Origin: Cristatella mucedo | Taxonomy: Eukaryota > Bryozoa > Phylactolaemata > Cristatellidae | Assembly: GCA_009760855.2 (NCBI GenBank) | Contig: WPIO01000065.1 | Location: 1,891,001-1,955,000, forward strand | Direction of reading: 5' to 3' | DNA: 64,000 bases | Part shown: piece by piece, positions 21,021-33,289 of the stretch | How the letters are laid out: each line of letters opens with the position of its first letter | Numbering within the stretch: position 1 is the stretch's first letter | The notes under the pieces: generated by a model | Told to the model about the DNA's origin: nothing | What the model saw: the letters and a program-made list of their open reading frames with translations, nothing else | The model's database searches: none | Position numbers and translations under genes: made by a program

Positions 21021-22169
21021 CGACGACGTCGGCGTCGTAGCGCCTGCCAGCCAGCCAGCCAGCCAGCCCCGATGATCCGGCGTCTGCTGCGAAAAGCCGC
21101 CGCCGTGCCGGCACGTGCCTGCTGGCCGTGCTGCAAGAAACGGCGCGCGAGAGCCACCCCCACGCACCGCCGTAAAGCGTCTGACGTAGCCTTTCCATCG
21201 TCAGCGGTCGCGAGAACCAAGCTCCAGGCTAGAACGGCTACACATATGTCGGCCAACGGCGCACGTGCGCTCGGGCGCGTGCGGGCGCGCGTGCACGTAT
21301 CTTCGTATTCCTGCGCGTGCACACATGCGTGCACGCATCAAAACTCTTGCTGCTGAGTGCGGCAAGTTGCGGCGTACAGTGCCGTACATGTTCGTAGCTC
21401 GTAGCTACAGTGCGAGAGAGAAGGAATGAAGGAAGGAAGGCGGCAGAGGAGAGGCGGAGCCAGTTTCCTACCGTCATCCTAAAATCATCCATCTCCCTTT
21501 CGATGTAGCTCAGGGACAATGCAGCGTGCTGCAGACGCCCGCGAGAAGCGCATGCGATGGTGTAACTGGCCCTAGAAGATAGGATGCCAGCTCTGAAAGT
21601 GCCGACTCAGTCGAATGATCTACGTGCGATTTGTTAAGTGCGAGTGAAAATTCCGAAATTTAAACAAGCTTTCAACTGCTGCCCCGTTCTACGCCTCACC
21701 TAAATGGCAGCTTAACGACGACTCAACTCATATTGATTACTTCGCGAGAGATTCCCTCCCTCGACTTGTTTGGTCATCTTGCTCTTTCAACTGGAAGTTT
21801 GCTTTGAGAGATTCTGTGATAGTTCGATGCCAAGAAATTTCAGTGGGCATTACCTTTTAGGGGTATACTAAAAAACAAATATGAATAGTAAGTACGGCGC
21901 CATCTTTTCATAACAGTTTTTTTTTTATACAGACTGACTAATAGCTTTCGTAACGTTGACATCGAATGAAGCGCCACCTCATATCTATGCTGCGCGGACG
22001 GAGCGTGCTGCGTCAGTTCTGCCTGCTTTGCTGGCTGCATTGCATTTGATCAGGGGCGTTCGACCATAGTAACGAACGCTTTATCAACTGCCATTTCAGG
22101 TTCTACGACTTCACCGCCGGAATCTCCGACCCGAACGTGTTCATTCCGCCATCTTTCTGTAAGAAATAA
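19658..22169 (+). CDS. Ependymin-related protein, gene B
   Basis: Six exons: 19658-19727, 19924-19958, 20123-20251, 20392-20560, 20733-20820, 22100-22169 (TAA); 186 aa. Exon 1, 2, 4 and 6 lengths equal those of gene A and intron phases are the same. A signal peptide covers residues 1-17; the four family Cys are at 23, 91, 147 and 184. Landmarks: YETKQCNVS, KNATNLGEGYIG, EGVLVSWW, TIPHCIPV and GISDPNVFIPP. Sequons NET, NVS and NAT. The product should be a secreted glycoprotein; its ligand is unknown. Intron 3 needs a GC donor (GAG/GCAGGT at 20252) to stay in frame. Intron 4 (172 nt) is nearly half GA repeat and intron 5 begins with a (CAG)n tract. The start follows the TATA box; an in-frame TTG upstream is not needed. 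Confidence 0.92.
20611..20689. repeat. (GA)n in gene B intron 4
   Basis: About 39 GA units occupy nearly half of the 172-nt intron 20561-20732, ending about 40 nt before the acceptor. Confidence 0.95.
20941..21019. repeat. (CAG)n in gene B intron 5
   Basis: About 26 uninterrupted GCA/CAG triplets, 120 nt after the donor of intron 5. Six-frame poly-Ala, poly-Gln, poly-Ser or poly-Cys reads come from this tract and are not genes. Confidence 0.95.
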
Positions 22170-22184
22170 ACACCCATTCTCGCA

Positions 22185-22190
22185 AATAAA
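22185..22190 (+). terminator. Polyadenylation signal of gene B
   Basis: AATAAA 16 nt after the stop of gene B; another overlaps the stop codon itself (22165-22170). Confidence 0.7.
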
Positions 22191-23959
22191 GAGTTGCCCG
22201 AACGGTTTGAGTTTTTTCGTGATTTACTAGCGTTTAAACACAATAGAAAGTGAATTACAACAGCTGCAGACACAAACAATTTTGAAATTCTTACGATTTA
22301 CACTAGTATAGTAGTTAGACATTTATCTACGCAGGAAATCGTTTGATAGGGTGCCGTGCGGAGCGGATGCTCGTGCGAGCTCATTGACGCAGGACGCTAG
22401 AAATTGTATTTTAAATTTCTGGCCAACTAAAAGCAAGTCTCTTTTCCCTCATTTTACAACAGACTCTTCAATGATTCTGTCGCTTAATGTCTCACCGTAA
22501 TTGAAGATAGAATTGCACCTCAGAGCATTCTAATCCTCGGTTCAAGTGAAACCATTCTACTAGAATGTCTCTGCTACGTGGAAGCAATGCTATCTTAGCA
22601 CACAGCGATGGTGGAAATGAAACTGCCTTAGTTCTCGACCCTTGGGCCAAACACATATGAACAAAAAATATGTCAGCATCCTTTTTAAAAGATGAAGAAC
22701 AGCTCTGTACCTGTTCGACAAGGCTTTGCTGGGCTAATTTGAATCGCATACGTCGGTCTACGTGGTTTAGCATCCAGGTATCATTTAGCGCGAGCCCGTC
22801 ATTCCCGAAGTTCAAAAGAAAAGGCTCTACACGAGGTCCAAGTTCGCTTCTCCATGGAAACTAATTCAGCCAACTTTATCGGCCAACGCTGCAGTGCCGA
22901 TCGCACATATTCATTTCACTATTTGCCAGCCTAAGGAACCAGCTTCGCTGGATAATAGACTGATATTCGATCTAGTCTAGACTGGGTCCCATCTGTCAAT
23001 TGGTGAGTGGCTCGCTCTTTGTAAAGGACTCTTCGAATTACTCAACCATTGCCATGTGACAGAAAAGCTAGCAGTTGCATGTGGTAGCCTGTTCGTCTGT
23101 AGGCATCTTTACGATCACTATTAAAGCGACTATTTAAATGGAAGAAGCGCTCTCCTCTAGTGGTCCTTTGTGAGTAGGAAGGAAGGCCTTTATTCTCGTT
23201 TTTCCCATTCTTCGAGAAATTAACTGGAGCTAAAAAGCAGAAGTCGTGCGTCCACCGTGAGATCGGCTACCAATGCGCACATAGGTGAAACTAAGGAAGT
23301 ATTCGAAGAACAGAAATACTTAATTATTTCGGTCATGTAATGTAAAAGGCATTGTAGCAATTAATCATTTTACCCACCTTGTAGTAGCTTGCGTATTTCT
23401 TTGTTTTCGCGTTCCGTGCCTCTAGACACGTGGCTGACCTGTGAACGCGTTCGATCTGGTAGTACCTATACTTCAGCTGCCCCTGCCAGCTGGAAGTGCC
23501 ACTGGTTAGCTATCCTGCAGCTTTTTATACCCATTCTTGCGCTCAGTCATAGGATACTCTTATCAGTCATTGTGTGCTGCAATGGTCTCATTCACACGTG
23601 TTTGCAAAAAGCTGCGACTGCGATGTATTAGATGCATAAGCTATCTCTCGACCAGCCGATTCGTCTCGCTCCGCAAGAAGAATAAAAGAATCTTGTCCAT
23701 TTATGCCTTACATCTCCGTTGACTGGCCAAGTTTTTACTTCCATGAACTTGTGTATGCTTGCTTGTATATTTGTTTAAATTTTGTTTGCCTACTGAACTG
23801 AGCAAATGACGATAAAAACAACCCCCAGTTATGGGCAAAACTATTGTTACTGAGGAAATTGGAAAACCTGTAGCTCAAAATGGGCTGAACTAGCATTTCT
23901 TCTGTGGCATCTGCTTGGAATCTGCGCATGTGCTCGCTCAGTTCTTAAAAAGCTTAGCT
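22191..23959. other. Intergenic DNA after gene B
   Basis: No gene or named repeat recognised in this AT-rich stretch. Confidence 0.4.
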
Positions 23960-24130
23960 GATCTAATAGCCTCATTCATATAGAAACGCAATAGTGTTAG
24001 AGGCTATCGCCCGGTTTGGAAAGAGCAATAAAGCATTGCCTGCCGCAGGAGTCGAAACCACGATCTTGGTTGTAAAGTGCAAGCACTTTGCCCCTGGGCT
24101 AACACCCAGTGCAAACAGCCAGCCGTAGCT
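23960..24130 (-). mobile_element. SINE-2-like copy, diverged
   Basis: Reverse-strand tRNA-derived head: the complement reads GGTGTTAGCCCAGGGGCAAAG (A-box region) and GATCGTGGTTTCGACTCCTG (B-box region), followed by a decayed SINE-2 body with GCCTCATTCATATAGAAACG. Confidence 0.6.
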
Positions 24131-24849
24131 TCTGGGATCGCGTAGTGTCTCTGCGCTTGGGCGGTAGCTCGAACTACAGCTGCCAATGACATGCTTGCGC
24201 ACTCGGGGTATAAGTACAGAATAAGTGGCATCTGCCCATTGCCTCATCCTCCCCCAAAAATATTTGCTTGCTTTTTGGATGTATCACCAGTTGATACACT
24301 GCGACAAATTTAATCTCTTTTCCATTAAGTGCCTTTGTTTTATCTCTTAATGGTGCACTATGATTTTTAAAGCTTTGATACGATGGTTTGTCCTAGTGGC
24401 ATCTCTAGAGTGTGCAGCCGCCGAGTGTGTACATAGGGCTGACGAACTCTGCCAAACTTGACTGTAAAAGAGCTGGCACAAGGCACTGTGCCAACGAAAA
24501 CTATCAAGGCATGCAAGTGATAATGCTGGTAGAGCTGTTTAATTATTCATTCAATGTGAATGTGGTTCCTAGCCAACTTATCGCTGGCACACCATGAGTC
24601 ATTCCTCTAGGATTACTATTTATGCGTATCGTTTAACCCACGAGCTTATATATATTTTAAGGCAGACTGGAATGTCGTTTGGGGGGTTTGCTGTTCTAAA
24701 ATTCCCGCCAGTAAGCTCTGCAAATAGCCACCCGAGAGCCACTGGCAGTGAGTTCTATAAATATATGGCAATAGCAAGCACACTCATGGCTATAACCTGG
24801 GCCCCGTGAAGTCTAGATTGTAGGAACCTGACAGGATGTGAATCCCCTA
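24131..24849. other. Intergenic DNA
   Basis: No gene or named repeat recognised. Confidence 0.4.
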
Positions 24850-25745
24850 GTAGATGTTTATGGCTGCTTCTCCGTGCTAAGATGTAATGCTAGTAAGACT
24901 TCCATTGCTACACTGCATACCCAGTGTGGCTGCTTGAGCAGCAAAGTGCAACCCTCTCTAGTTGAATCTGCACAAAATCTAGGTGTCATGTTCCGAAGTG
25001 ACCCCTCATCAGACGACCACATCAGCTCCACAGTTAAGTGTTCCTGTTTTCAGCTACATAATGTTGCTGAAATCCGTGCTACTTTAGACAGGGATACCAC
25101 ATCTAGATTGGTTCAAGCATTTGTGACATCCCATCTCAACTTTTTAATTCACTTCTTGCTGTTATACCGGCCTATGCAACCAGGTGCTTACAGGTGGCGC
25201 ACAACTCTGCAGCTAGGCTTGTCTGCCGTGAACGTCGCAATCGCCTCACCATTCCACTTCTCGATGACCTGCACCTGGCTCCCAGTCAAACAGCTCATTG
25301 AATTTCAAATTGTGTCACGCAATTTCAGGTCCTTTTATTCTTGGTCTCTAGATTATCTATAAGACCTAATCCCCCACTAGGCTAAGCATCGTAACACCTG
25401 CTTTTCGAAGTCCAATCATTTACCCACACCTCGTATAAACCTAAAAATCCTTTGGAGACCGCGCCCTGATTTGGTATGCTACCAAAGCCTGGAACTCACA
25501 TTTCAATGGCGCCGCGATATCCCCTGACTTGACCTCATTTAAAAAGAAACAAAAAACAAGGTACATGCTGCCACTAACCATATTTTCACAGTGACCCTGT
25601 GCATATCACCTCTAACCATGCCATGCTTGTTGTCATTAAGCAGGCTACCACCAACCATCTGATCGTGCTTCCTTTGCAGAAAATGTGAAGTGATTCAGTT
25701 TTCTGAGGGCCCTAATGACAAATGTATTATTATATTATAATTTTT
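24850..25745 (+). mobile_element. LINE-A copy with part of the reverse transcriptase
   Basis: The frame 24838-25362 keeps SAQNLGVMF, DDHISSTVK and TCTWLPVKQLIEF, the C-terminal reverse-transcriptase blocks of LINE-A. Later parts carry frameshifts. The 3' UTR (ATGCTGCCACTAACCATA) and a terminal ATT-rich end are present. Confidence 0.8.
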
Positions 25746-27221
25746 TCATCGTATTAGGTCTATATGCGGCTAAAACAGAATCAAAATGATCTCTCGCGGA
25801 AACCTATGCTGTGTAATTGAGCTTGGCGGTTTTGCTAGCTGACTGTGTTCGGCGGTGACACCTGCGGGAGAGAGTAGATAGTGAGACGAAAGCGACCGAA
25901 GACGGAACACGTAGGAGCCCTAATGTATATGCTCTCAAAAGGACATAGCAATTGTTTTTAATAAAGCACAGCTCATTGCGAGCATTGCCTTGAACAGATT
26001 CGTGGAGGAGGTACGCGCTTTCTGACAGTGGACACTATAAATAAAACTATTTTGTCACCTGTCCTCTCAGTGGGTATAAGAGGTTCTGATTTCATGGTAT
26101 CTCTTTTCAAGCCAGTAACTTTGGGACGGTGCTCCAGGCAATTTGAAAACTTGCCGGCCAGCAGCCTGTTCCTTAGACTGACTGCTCCCTGTCAGGCCTT
26201 TCAGTTTTCATGTTATCCGAGAAATAATCTCCACAGCATTTACAAACATAATAAGATAACACTCAAATAAAAGACTGCGCATTGCTATTTCGTCATTTAA
26301 TGCAAAATTAAACTTATTTAAAATTTCAACGATTAGCATGGTGTAGCTGCAATTGCACATTCGTACATTATTTCCCTGATATTTTGTACATGGCGCTCAT
26401 AATAGCTACCGTCGTAGAAGTATAATGAAGAACGCGAATGGCGAAACCTAGTGTGCTGTCGGCTCTTTGAAACTCGTGTTTACAGGCTCACTTGTATTTA
26501 AAATAATAAAGGTTGATTTTACCTTGAAAATATTCTTCAAAATTATTATATTCCTTGCAGAAACAGTAGATCATAGGAGAAAGTTTCGTGATCAGGGCAA
26601 GTTGCTTAAAAAATAATTCAATAAGTTAACTCCACAACAACTTGTATTTTTTAAATTGTATTTAAACTGTGAAATTTATTTTTAGATTTAAAAGTCCTAG
26701 AAATTCATCTTACTTCATTCAACTAAGGATTTCAGAGATTTTTTCAAATTAAATGATGCGAATATTTATGTATTCAGCTTACCAAGTATTTGTATATCGT
26801 TAACATCTAAACTTAAGAGTAATATGAGTGTCAAATAGATAAAAATAATGCAAGCACTTTTTATTACAGCTGCAAGAACACAAGTTAAGCGAGAATCAGA
26901 CCGCTCAATCACTTATAGAGAGAAAGCGAGTCACGATAAATTCAGTTTTCCATTCTCTTTGCACATTCGTTTCCAGAATTCACGCAGCTGTGATATCAGT
27001 TAGTTATTACATGGCTTTTCTCCCAAAGCTTGCAGAGAATTACTAGCGTGTGCTGTTCTCGGTTTTAAAGTACATTTATTTTGATGGACTCATACCTTAT
27101 CAGAGTGCTATTATTTAGGCAACGTAATTTAAGTACTCTCACTGGAGATGTGATTGAGATGAGGAACAACTGCTAGTTATAAGGGCAGCGAAAAAATATT
27201 TCTAGTTTTTTTGCATAGAAT
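25746..27221. other. AT-rich intergenic DNA
   Basis: No gene or named repeat recognised. Confidence 0.4.
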
Positions 27222-27535
27222 AACAATAATAATAATACATTTGTATAGCACCCTCAGAGAACGGAATCTCTTTCTAGGCACTGTACAGATGCTGTACAGA
27301 AAGGATTGCGAGTGGTTTGTGATAGCATCCGCAAGCAGCAGGCATAGTGTAAGTAGGTGCATACGCACGAAGAACGAATCACAAATGCTGTAATAAACAG
27401 GTGCATTGTAAGCTTTTTTTTGTTAAAATTCTACAAGTCAACGCACGCTGTGACGCGCGTCGGTAGTGAGTTCCAGGCTTAGAGAGCATATGAACAAAAG
27501 GCATGGTCTCTAACGGTTTTGAGGTTTATTACTCT
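27222..27535 (-). mobile_element. LINE-A 3' fragment
   Basis: Minus-strand (AAT)n tail, AGCACCCTCAGAGAACGG tail motif and decayed 3' UTR and C-terminal region (GTGAGTTCCAGGCTTAGAGA). Confidence 0.75.
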
Positions 27536-28191
27536 ATGCATAATCTCTCTTCTATTAAAATCCAAAAATCACATATTGACAGGAATTGTTATAATAAGTC
27601 AAAGCACCTACATAACACTTACAGAAATTGTTCTCTTTCTACGCTGTTTGCATGTAAACATGTAAAATAAAGGAAGTCTATCTTTTGGTTATTTATAGCA
27701 GGGACGAGTACAACAGGCGCAAGAACTCAAATTACTATTTACACAGATGAAGCAAAGGCTGCAAGAAACAGGTGAGGTTTTAGGTTCTTTTTAAATCTCG
27801 TCCGTCGTACTGAGAACTTTAAATTATAATAGTGGTTGAAAAGAAATAGTACATTCCGATATATATAAATATGGCGACAGCTAAAAGTTTATTAGGCGTC
27901 CGTGCAATCAGAAGCTTAGGATCTTCAAGTCAAGGAAAGGGGAGACTAACTCGACCAAGCAGGTTATCTTGGGGGATGGCATATGGAAAACGACCAAGCT
28001 GAGCATTGGAGTTGACGGCAGTGCCTCTAAAGAATTTACGTTTATGCAAAGGCACAGTTTAGCACCCAGGCTCGAGACAGCGGGCATTATGGGGGGAACA
28101 TTGATACGTACTTAGCAATAATAATTTGTTTGCATAGCGAACCTAGAAAACTTATTCTCTTCAGAAAGGTTTGCCGGAGCGTGAAGGAAGC

Positions 28192-28195
<4 letters not shown>
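27536..28195. other. Intergenic DNA
   Basis: No gene or named repeat recognised. Confidence 0.4.

Positions 28196-28257
<62 letters not shown>
28196..28257. repeat. (GA)n microsatellite
   Basis: About 60 bp of pure GA. Confidence 0.95.
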
Positions 28258-28260
<3 letters not shown>

Positions 28261-28308
28261 CAGGACTAGAAATTATGCGCTTGCCGACAGTGCCCGAATA
28301 ATGCAGGC

Positions 28309-28802
28309 GTTATAATAATAATAATACATTTAATAAAGCGTCCTCAGAGAACTCAATCTCTTTCTAGGCGTTTTGCAATTGCTGAAAAAGAAGCACGAAT
28401 CGAATGGTTTGTGGTAGCATGCTTGATAAACAACAAGAATAAGATGGTTAGAGTTGACATGCACAGACTCAGCATGCAAGTATGGCTAGTGGCAGAATGC
28501 ACAGTGTCAGCATGCATAAGCATATAAAGGACGAATCACAGGGACCCAATTATAGCTGTAGTTTGTAGGTTCGCCTTTAGTTTCTTTTAAATATAGTAAA
28601 GTCAGGAGATTCCGTGACGCAAGTCGGGAGTGAGTTCCAGCCTTTGGGAGTATACGAACTTAAGGCACGGTCTCCACACGATTTTAGGTTTGCACAAGGT
28701 ATAGGTACACAATTAGATTCCGAAAAGTGGGTGATACGATGCTTAGCCTGGTGGGGGAGTAGATCTGATAAGTAGGCTGGAGCCAAAGAATGAAGGGACG
28801 TG
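28309..28802 (-). mobile_element. LINE-A, 3' part of an interrupted copy
   Basis: Minus-strand copy with (AAT)n tail, AAAGCGTCCTCAGAGAACTC and the C-terminal reverse-transcriptase region (SLAPAYLSDLLP; WNSLPTCVTESPDF). It stops where LINE-B begins and resumes at 29095. Confidence 0.85.
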
Positions 28803-29094
28803 AAGGTAATGTAATGTAATGTTTTTCCGTCTGTAACTACACAAAGCCACAAAGACTATGTGGGTGTTACGCATTTGAGTTTTGTATAGCACACTCACAG
28901 CCTAAGCGGCTTTCGGTATGCATTCGGTAGCCAACAGACTTCATCTCAGGCAAAAAAGAGGTAGTGAGAAGCATAACAGAGTCAGGAGAGCAGTTATGGT
29001 AGTGATTAGCATGGAAGTAGAAGCTCAGGACCGCTGAAAAGGATGAGCCATAGTCGGCAGCAGGAGAGTAGCAGTCGTTGCATAAAAAGTGAAA
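28803..29094 (-). mobile_element. LINE-B 3' end inserted in LINE-A
   Basis: The 3' UTR and C-terminal end of LINE-B on the minus strand, with a terminal (TAATG)n run at about 28806-28823. Both flanks belong to the same LINE-A copy, so this insertion is the younger event. Confidence 0.85.
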
Positions 29095-29640
29095 AACAAA
29101 AACTTGAAGTCGATGCGTTGCTTGATTGGGAGCCAGTACAGGTCGGCGAGAAGTGGTGTGATGTGGCAACTGCTACTCTCACGACAGACATTCCTAATTG
29201 CAGTTTTGCACCAGCTGTAAGTACCTGAGTGCACTGGCCGGTAAACCAGCGAGCAGTGAGTTACAGAAGTCGAGACTGTGTGTCAAAAATGCATGGATTA
29301 ATTTAGATGTGGTATCCCTGCCTAAGCGAGCCCGAATTTTAGCAATGTTATGTAGCTAAAAGTATGCAGACTTGACTGTGAAGTTAATGTGGTCGGCTGG
29401 TGTAAGGTTACTTTGGAACATGACACCTAGATTTTGTGCATATTCAACAGGAGATATGCTGGCAGAGCCGATTTTGACTATTAGACTTTCCAATTACTGA
29501 ATCACAATTAGTTTGGGCATAACTAGTAAGTTGGTTCTTATCATCATTCAATTCAAGAAAATTTGCTGCCATCCATGTGCGCATGTCATCAATACATGCA
29601 GCAAGGGAGTTGAAAGATTTCAAAGTTCTCGAGGGCTAGG
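29095..29640 (-). mobile_element. LINE-A, 5' part of the interrupted copy
   Basis: Continues the LINE-A copy of 28309-28802: AAACTTGAAGTCGATGCG, then CAGGTCGGCGAGAAGTGG (complement of the HHFSPTCTG/LADLYWLP region), then more upstream reverse-transcriptase sequence to about 29640. Confidence 0.8.
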
Positions 29641-30104
29641 AGGGATCAAAGCTTACATACAATTCGTGGTAGACAAGACTCGCTGTCGAGTTTTTACTAC
29701 TTGTAACGTCTTATTGCAGAGCGGAGGAAGACCTGCATGAAGTGGGTTTCACAAGTCAAGTTATGATGTCAAAAGTGCATACAATTTCACGAAGTACCTG
29801 TATATAATGTGCCTCTCAGATAAGACGTACGTCGGGTCGTCCATGTACCACTAACTGTCAATAATTAAAGTTCCAGTTTAAAGTTTGAAGCTTTTTGAGG
29901 CCACTCCTCACTTAAAGGATTACACGTCAAAACAAATCGATTTTGCAATCACCGTCTAGTTTTGGTCAAATTGGTTGTCCCATAAATCGAGCATACATAG
30001 GAAGACATATCCGTGCTTGGTTGAGGCTTTTTAAACACACACAAAGAGCCAAGAATAAAACGCCTTTTTTCTCAGAACGCTGGTAAAATGACAACAACGT
30101 TTTG
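29641..30104. other. Intergenic DNA
   Basis: No gene or named repeat recognised. Confidence 0.4.
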
Positions 30105-30250
30105 GCCCGTGCTAGTTTGGCCCAGTGGTTAAGCTGCTCGCCCCGACTAAGGTCTGGCCGAGGTCGTGGGCTCGAGCCACGTGGTGAATGTGAAGCGGCT
30201 AAATAGAGCTTTAGTTCTCTCATGGCGCTGTACTAATGAAATATATTTTT
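30105..30250 (+). mobile_element. SINE-A copy
   Basis: Head TTTGGCCCAGTGGTTAAGC and GGTCGTGGGCTCGAGCC; tail GTGAAGCGGCTAAATAGAG and TCATGGCGCTGTACTAATG, the LINE-A-like end. Confidence 0.8.
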
Positions 30251-30339
30251 TTAGCATGCTACCGTTTCGTTGCGCAGTACTTACATATCCGACCTAATAT
30301 TTGCCCGAGCTATATGAGGTGACGAAATGACCAATGCGG

Positions 30340-30545
30340 TTATAATAATAATAATAATAACTCACTTGATAAAGCGCCCTCAGAGAACTTAATCTCTCTC
30401 TAGGTGCTTTACATTTGCTGTAAAGTGAAATGCAATTGAATGGTAAGTAAAATCATGCTTGAAAAAACAAACGAAATGAATAATATGGTTATGGGTGACA
30501 TGCACAGGGTCAGCATGCAAATGTGGTTAGTGGCAGCATGCACTT
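30340..30545 (-). mobile_element. LINE-A 3' UTR fragment
   Basis: (TAA)n tail, AAAGCGCCCTCAGAGAACTT tail motif, then the conserved 3' UTR (GGGTGACATGCACAGGGTCA). Confidence 0.85.
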
Positions 30546-31628
<1,083 letters not shown>

Positions 31629-31840
31629 AATAATAACAATAATAATTATAAATTTGTACAGCACCCTAGAGAACTCAATCTCTTTCTAGACACTTTACAA
31701 ATGCTGTAAAGAAAGCATGACCAATTGATTGATGCTAACATGCGCAGGCAGCAGGTACAGACAGTGTAAGCAAAAATATGCACGCGAAAGATGAATCGCC
31801 AAGACCCGCCAAATAAACAATTGTGTTTTAAACTTATTTT
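31629..31840 (-). mobile_element. LINE-A 3' fragment
   Basis: (AATAAT)n tail and AGCACCCTAGAGAACTCAAT tail motif, then decayed 3' UTR. A second LINE-A tail starts at 31845 just behind it. Confidence 0.75.
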
Positions 31841-31844
31841 TGAA

Positions 31845-32500
31845 TAATAATAATAGCAATACATTTTTATAGCACCCTTAGAGAACTGAATCTCTCTCTA
31901 AGCACTTTAATGTGTCGTCATGTCAGGGGACGTTGCGACGCGGTCGTTGCGACGCGGTCGTTGCGACGCGGTCGTCGCGACGCGGTCGTCGCGACGCGGT
32001 CGTCGCGACGCGGTCGTCGCGACGCGGTCGTCGCGACGCGGTCGTCGCGACGCGGTCGTCGCGACGCGGTCGTCGCGACGCGGTCGTCGCGACGCGGTCG
32101 TCGCGACGCGGTCGTCGCGACGCGGTCGTCGCGACGCGGTCGTCGCGACGCGGTCGTCGCGACGTGGTCGGGAGTGAGTTCACGCTTTGGGAGCATTCCC
32201 AATAAACACACGGTCTCGAAAGGTTTTGTGGTTTGGACCGGGTATACCTAAACTTTTCGAGTCAGAACAGCGGGTTGTGCGATTCTTGGACTGGTGAGGA
32301 GCAGTTCTGATAGGTAGGCTGAAGCCAGAGAATGGGGGTATCTAAACGTAAGTGACAGAACCTTGAAGCCGATACGCTGCTTGATTGGGAGCCAGTGAAA
32401 GTCGGAGAGAAGTGGTGCGATGGGGGAACTACGACGCTCATGACAGACACGCCTAGCTATAGGAGGGTCCTGGAATGCACAGGAAAGCCGTTTTCGGTCG
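31845..32500 (-). mobile_element. LINE-A copy containing a minisatellite
   Basis: Tail (AATAATAATAGCAATACAT; CACCCTTAGAGAACTGAATC) at 31845-31915. LINE-A C-terminal sequence resumes at about 32165 (GGGAGTGAGTTCACGCTTTG) and runs to about 32500. The segment between them is a 14-bp tandem array that replaces the corresponding LINE-A sequence. Confidence 0.8.
31931..32169. repeat. 14-bp minisatellite inside LINE-A
   Basis: About 17 units of GACGCGGTCGTCGC; the first units carry GTTGCG instead of GTCGCG. Because GTCGCGAC is self-complementary and the unit has no stop in any frame, all reading frames stay open on both strands; none of these is a gene. Confidence 0.95.
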
Positions 32501-33289
32501 GCGAAAATGAGAAGCAGGAAGAGAGCAAGTCGCGGAAATTTCTTCTCACAAAGTATCGCTACTCAACCGCAAATGTGAGCTGCACTTGTGGCAGCGCGGA
32601 GCAGGCAGCCTGCGGACTACGGATAGGGTTGTATAGTTGGGGCAACGACTCGGGGTCTCGTAGCAGCATCTCTCACTGCAGCATCCCCGTCTATACATCC
32701 CCGTCTCGAATGGTAAGCGAAGCAAGTGGTTAATGTTAAACGTGAAGCGACAAAGTCTGGGATTAATGGCGGTACAACGACGTCAGGACTAGCAGCTGGC
32801 TAGCTTGAAATCCTCAAACATGCATCTGGGAAGATAGCGTTAGTGGTGATGCCAACTTGTGAAGATGCGTTTAGTTGGGAGACTTGCCATTAACCATCCA
32901 ATTATTCCTCCCAGCCAATTTTATGAGCCCTAGAGCAGCGTTTGGTTTTAGATGCGCCTTGCGACTTCTGGATGTTGCGAGTTGAAAAAAACAGTATGAA
33001 ACTGCGCTGAAGGTCTAATTAGAACGTGGAGTGTACCCGAGTGAATATAAGAAGGAGCTCATTGCAAGAGCTTGGCTGACTGATGAAACATTAAGTTAAG
33101 GTCAAACATAAAGTCATCCCGCTGTTCCTATCTCAATCAAAGAATACAGCTAGTACTCCAGACCATAATCCCACTGTTCTGCCTCTACTTTGCATAGATC
33201 TGCTGCTGCCATGCATGAATAACAATGTAGATATATCATTAGCCTCAAGTCATGTCCAGCACTTTTCAAAAAGGCTGTAGGAAGGCCAC
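32501..33289. other. Intergenic DNA
   Basis: No gene recognised. Confidence 0.35.

Noticed and set aside
20887-21334. Poly-Cys, poly-Ala and poly-Leu frames
   Set aside because: Readings of the (CAG)n tract in gene B intron 5.
31912-32251. Overlapping RRGRRDAVVATR-type frames on both strands
   Set aside because: All are readings of the 14-bp minisatellite, which has no stop in any frame.
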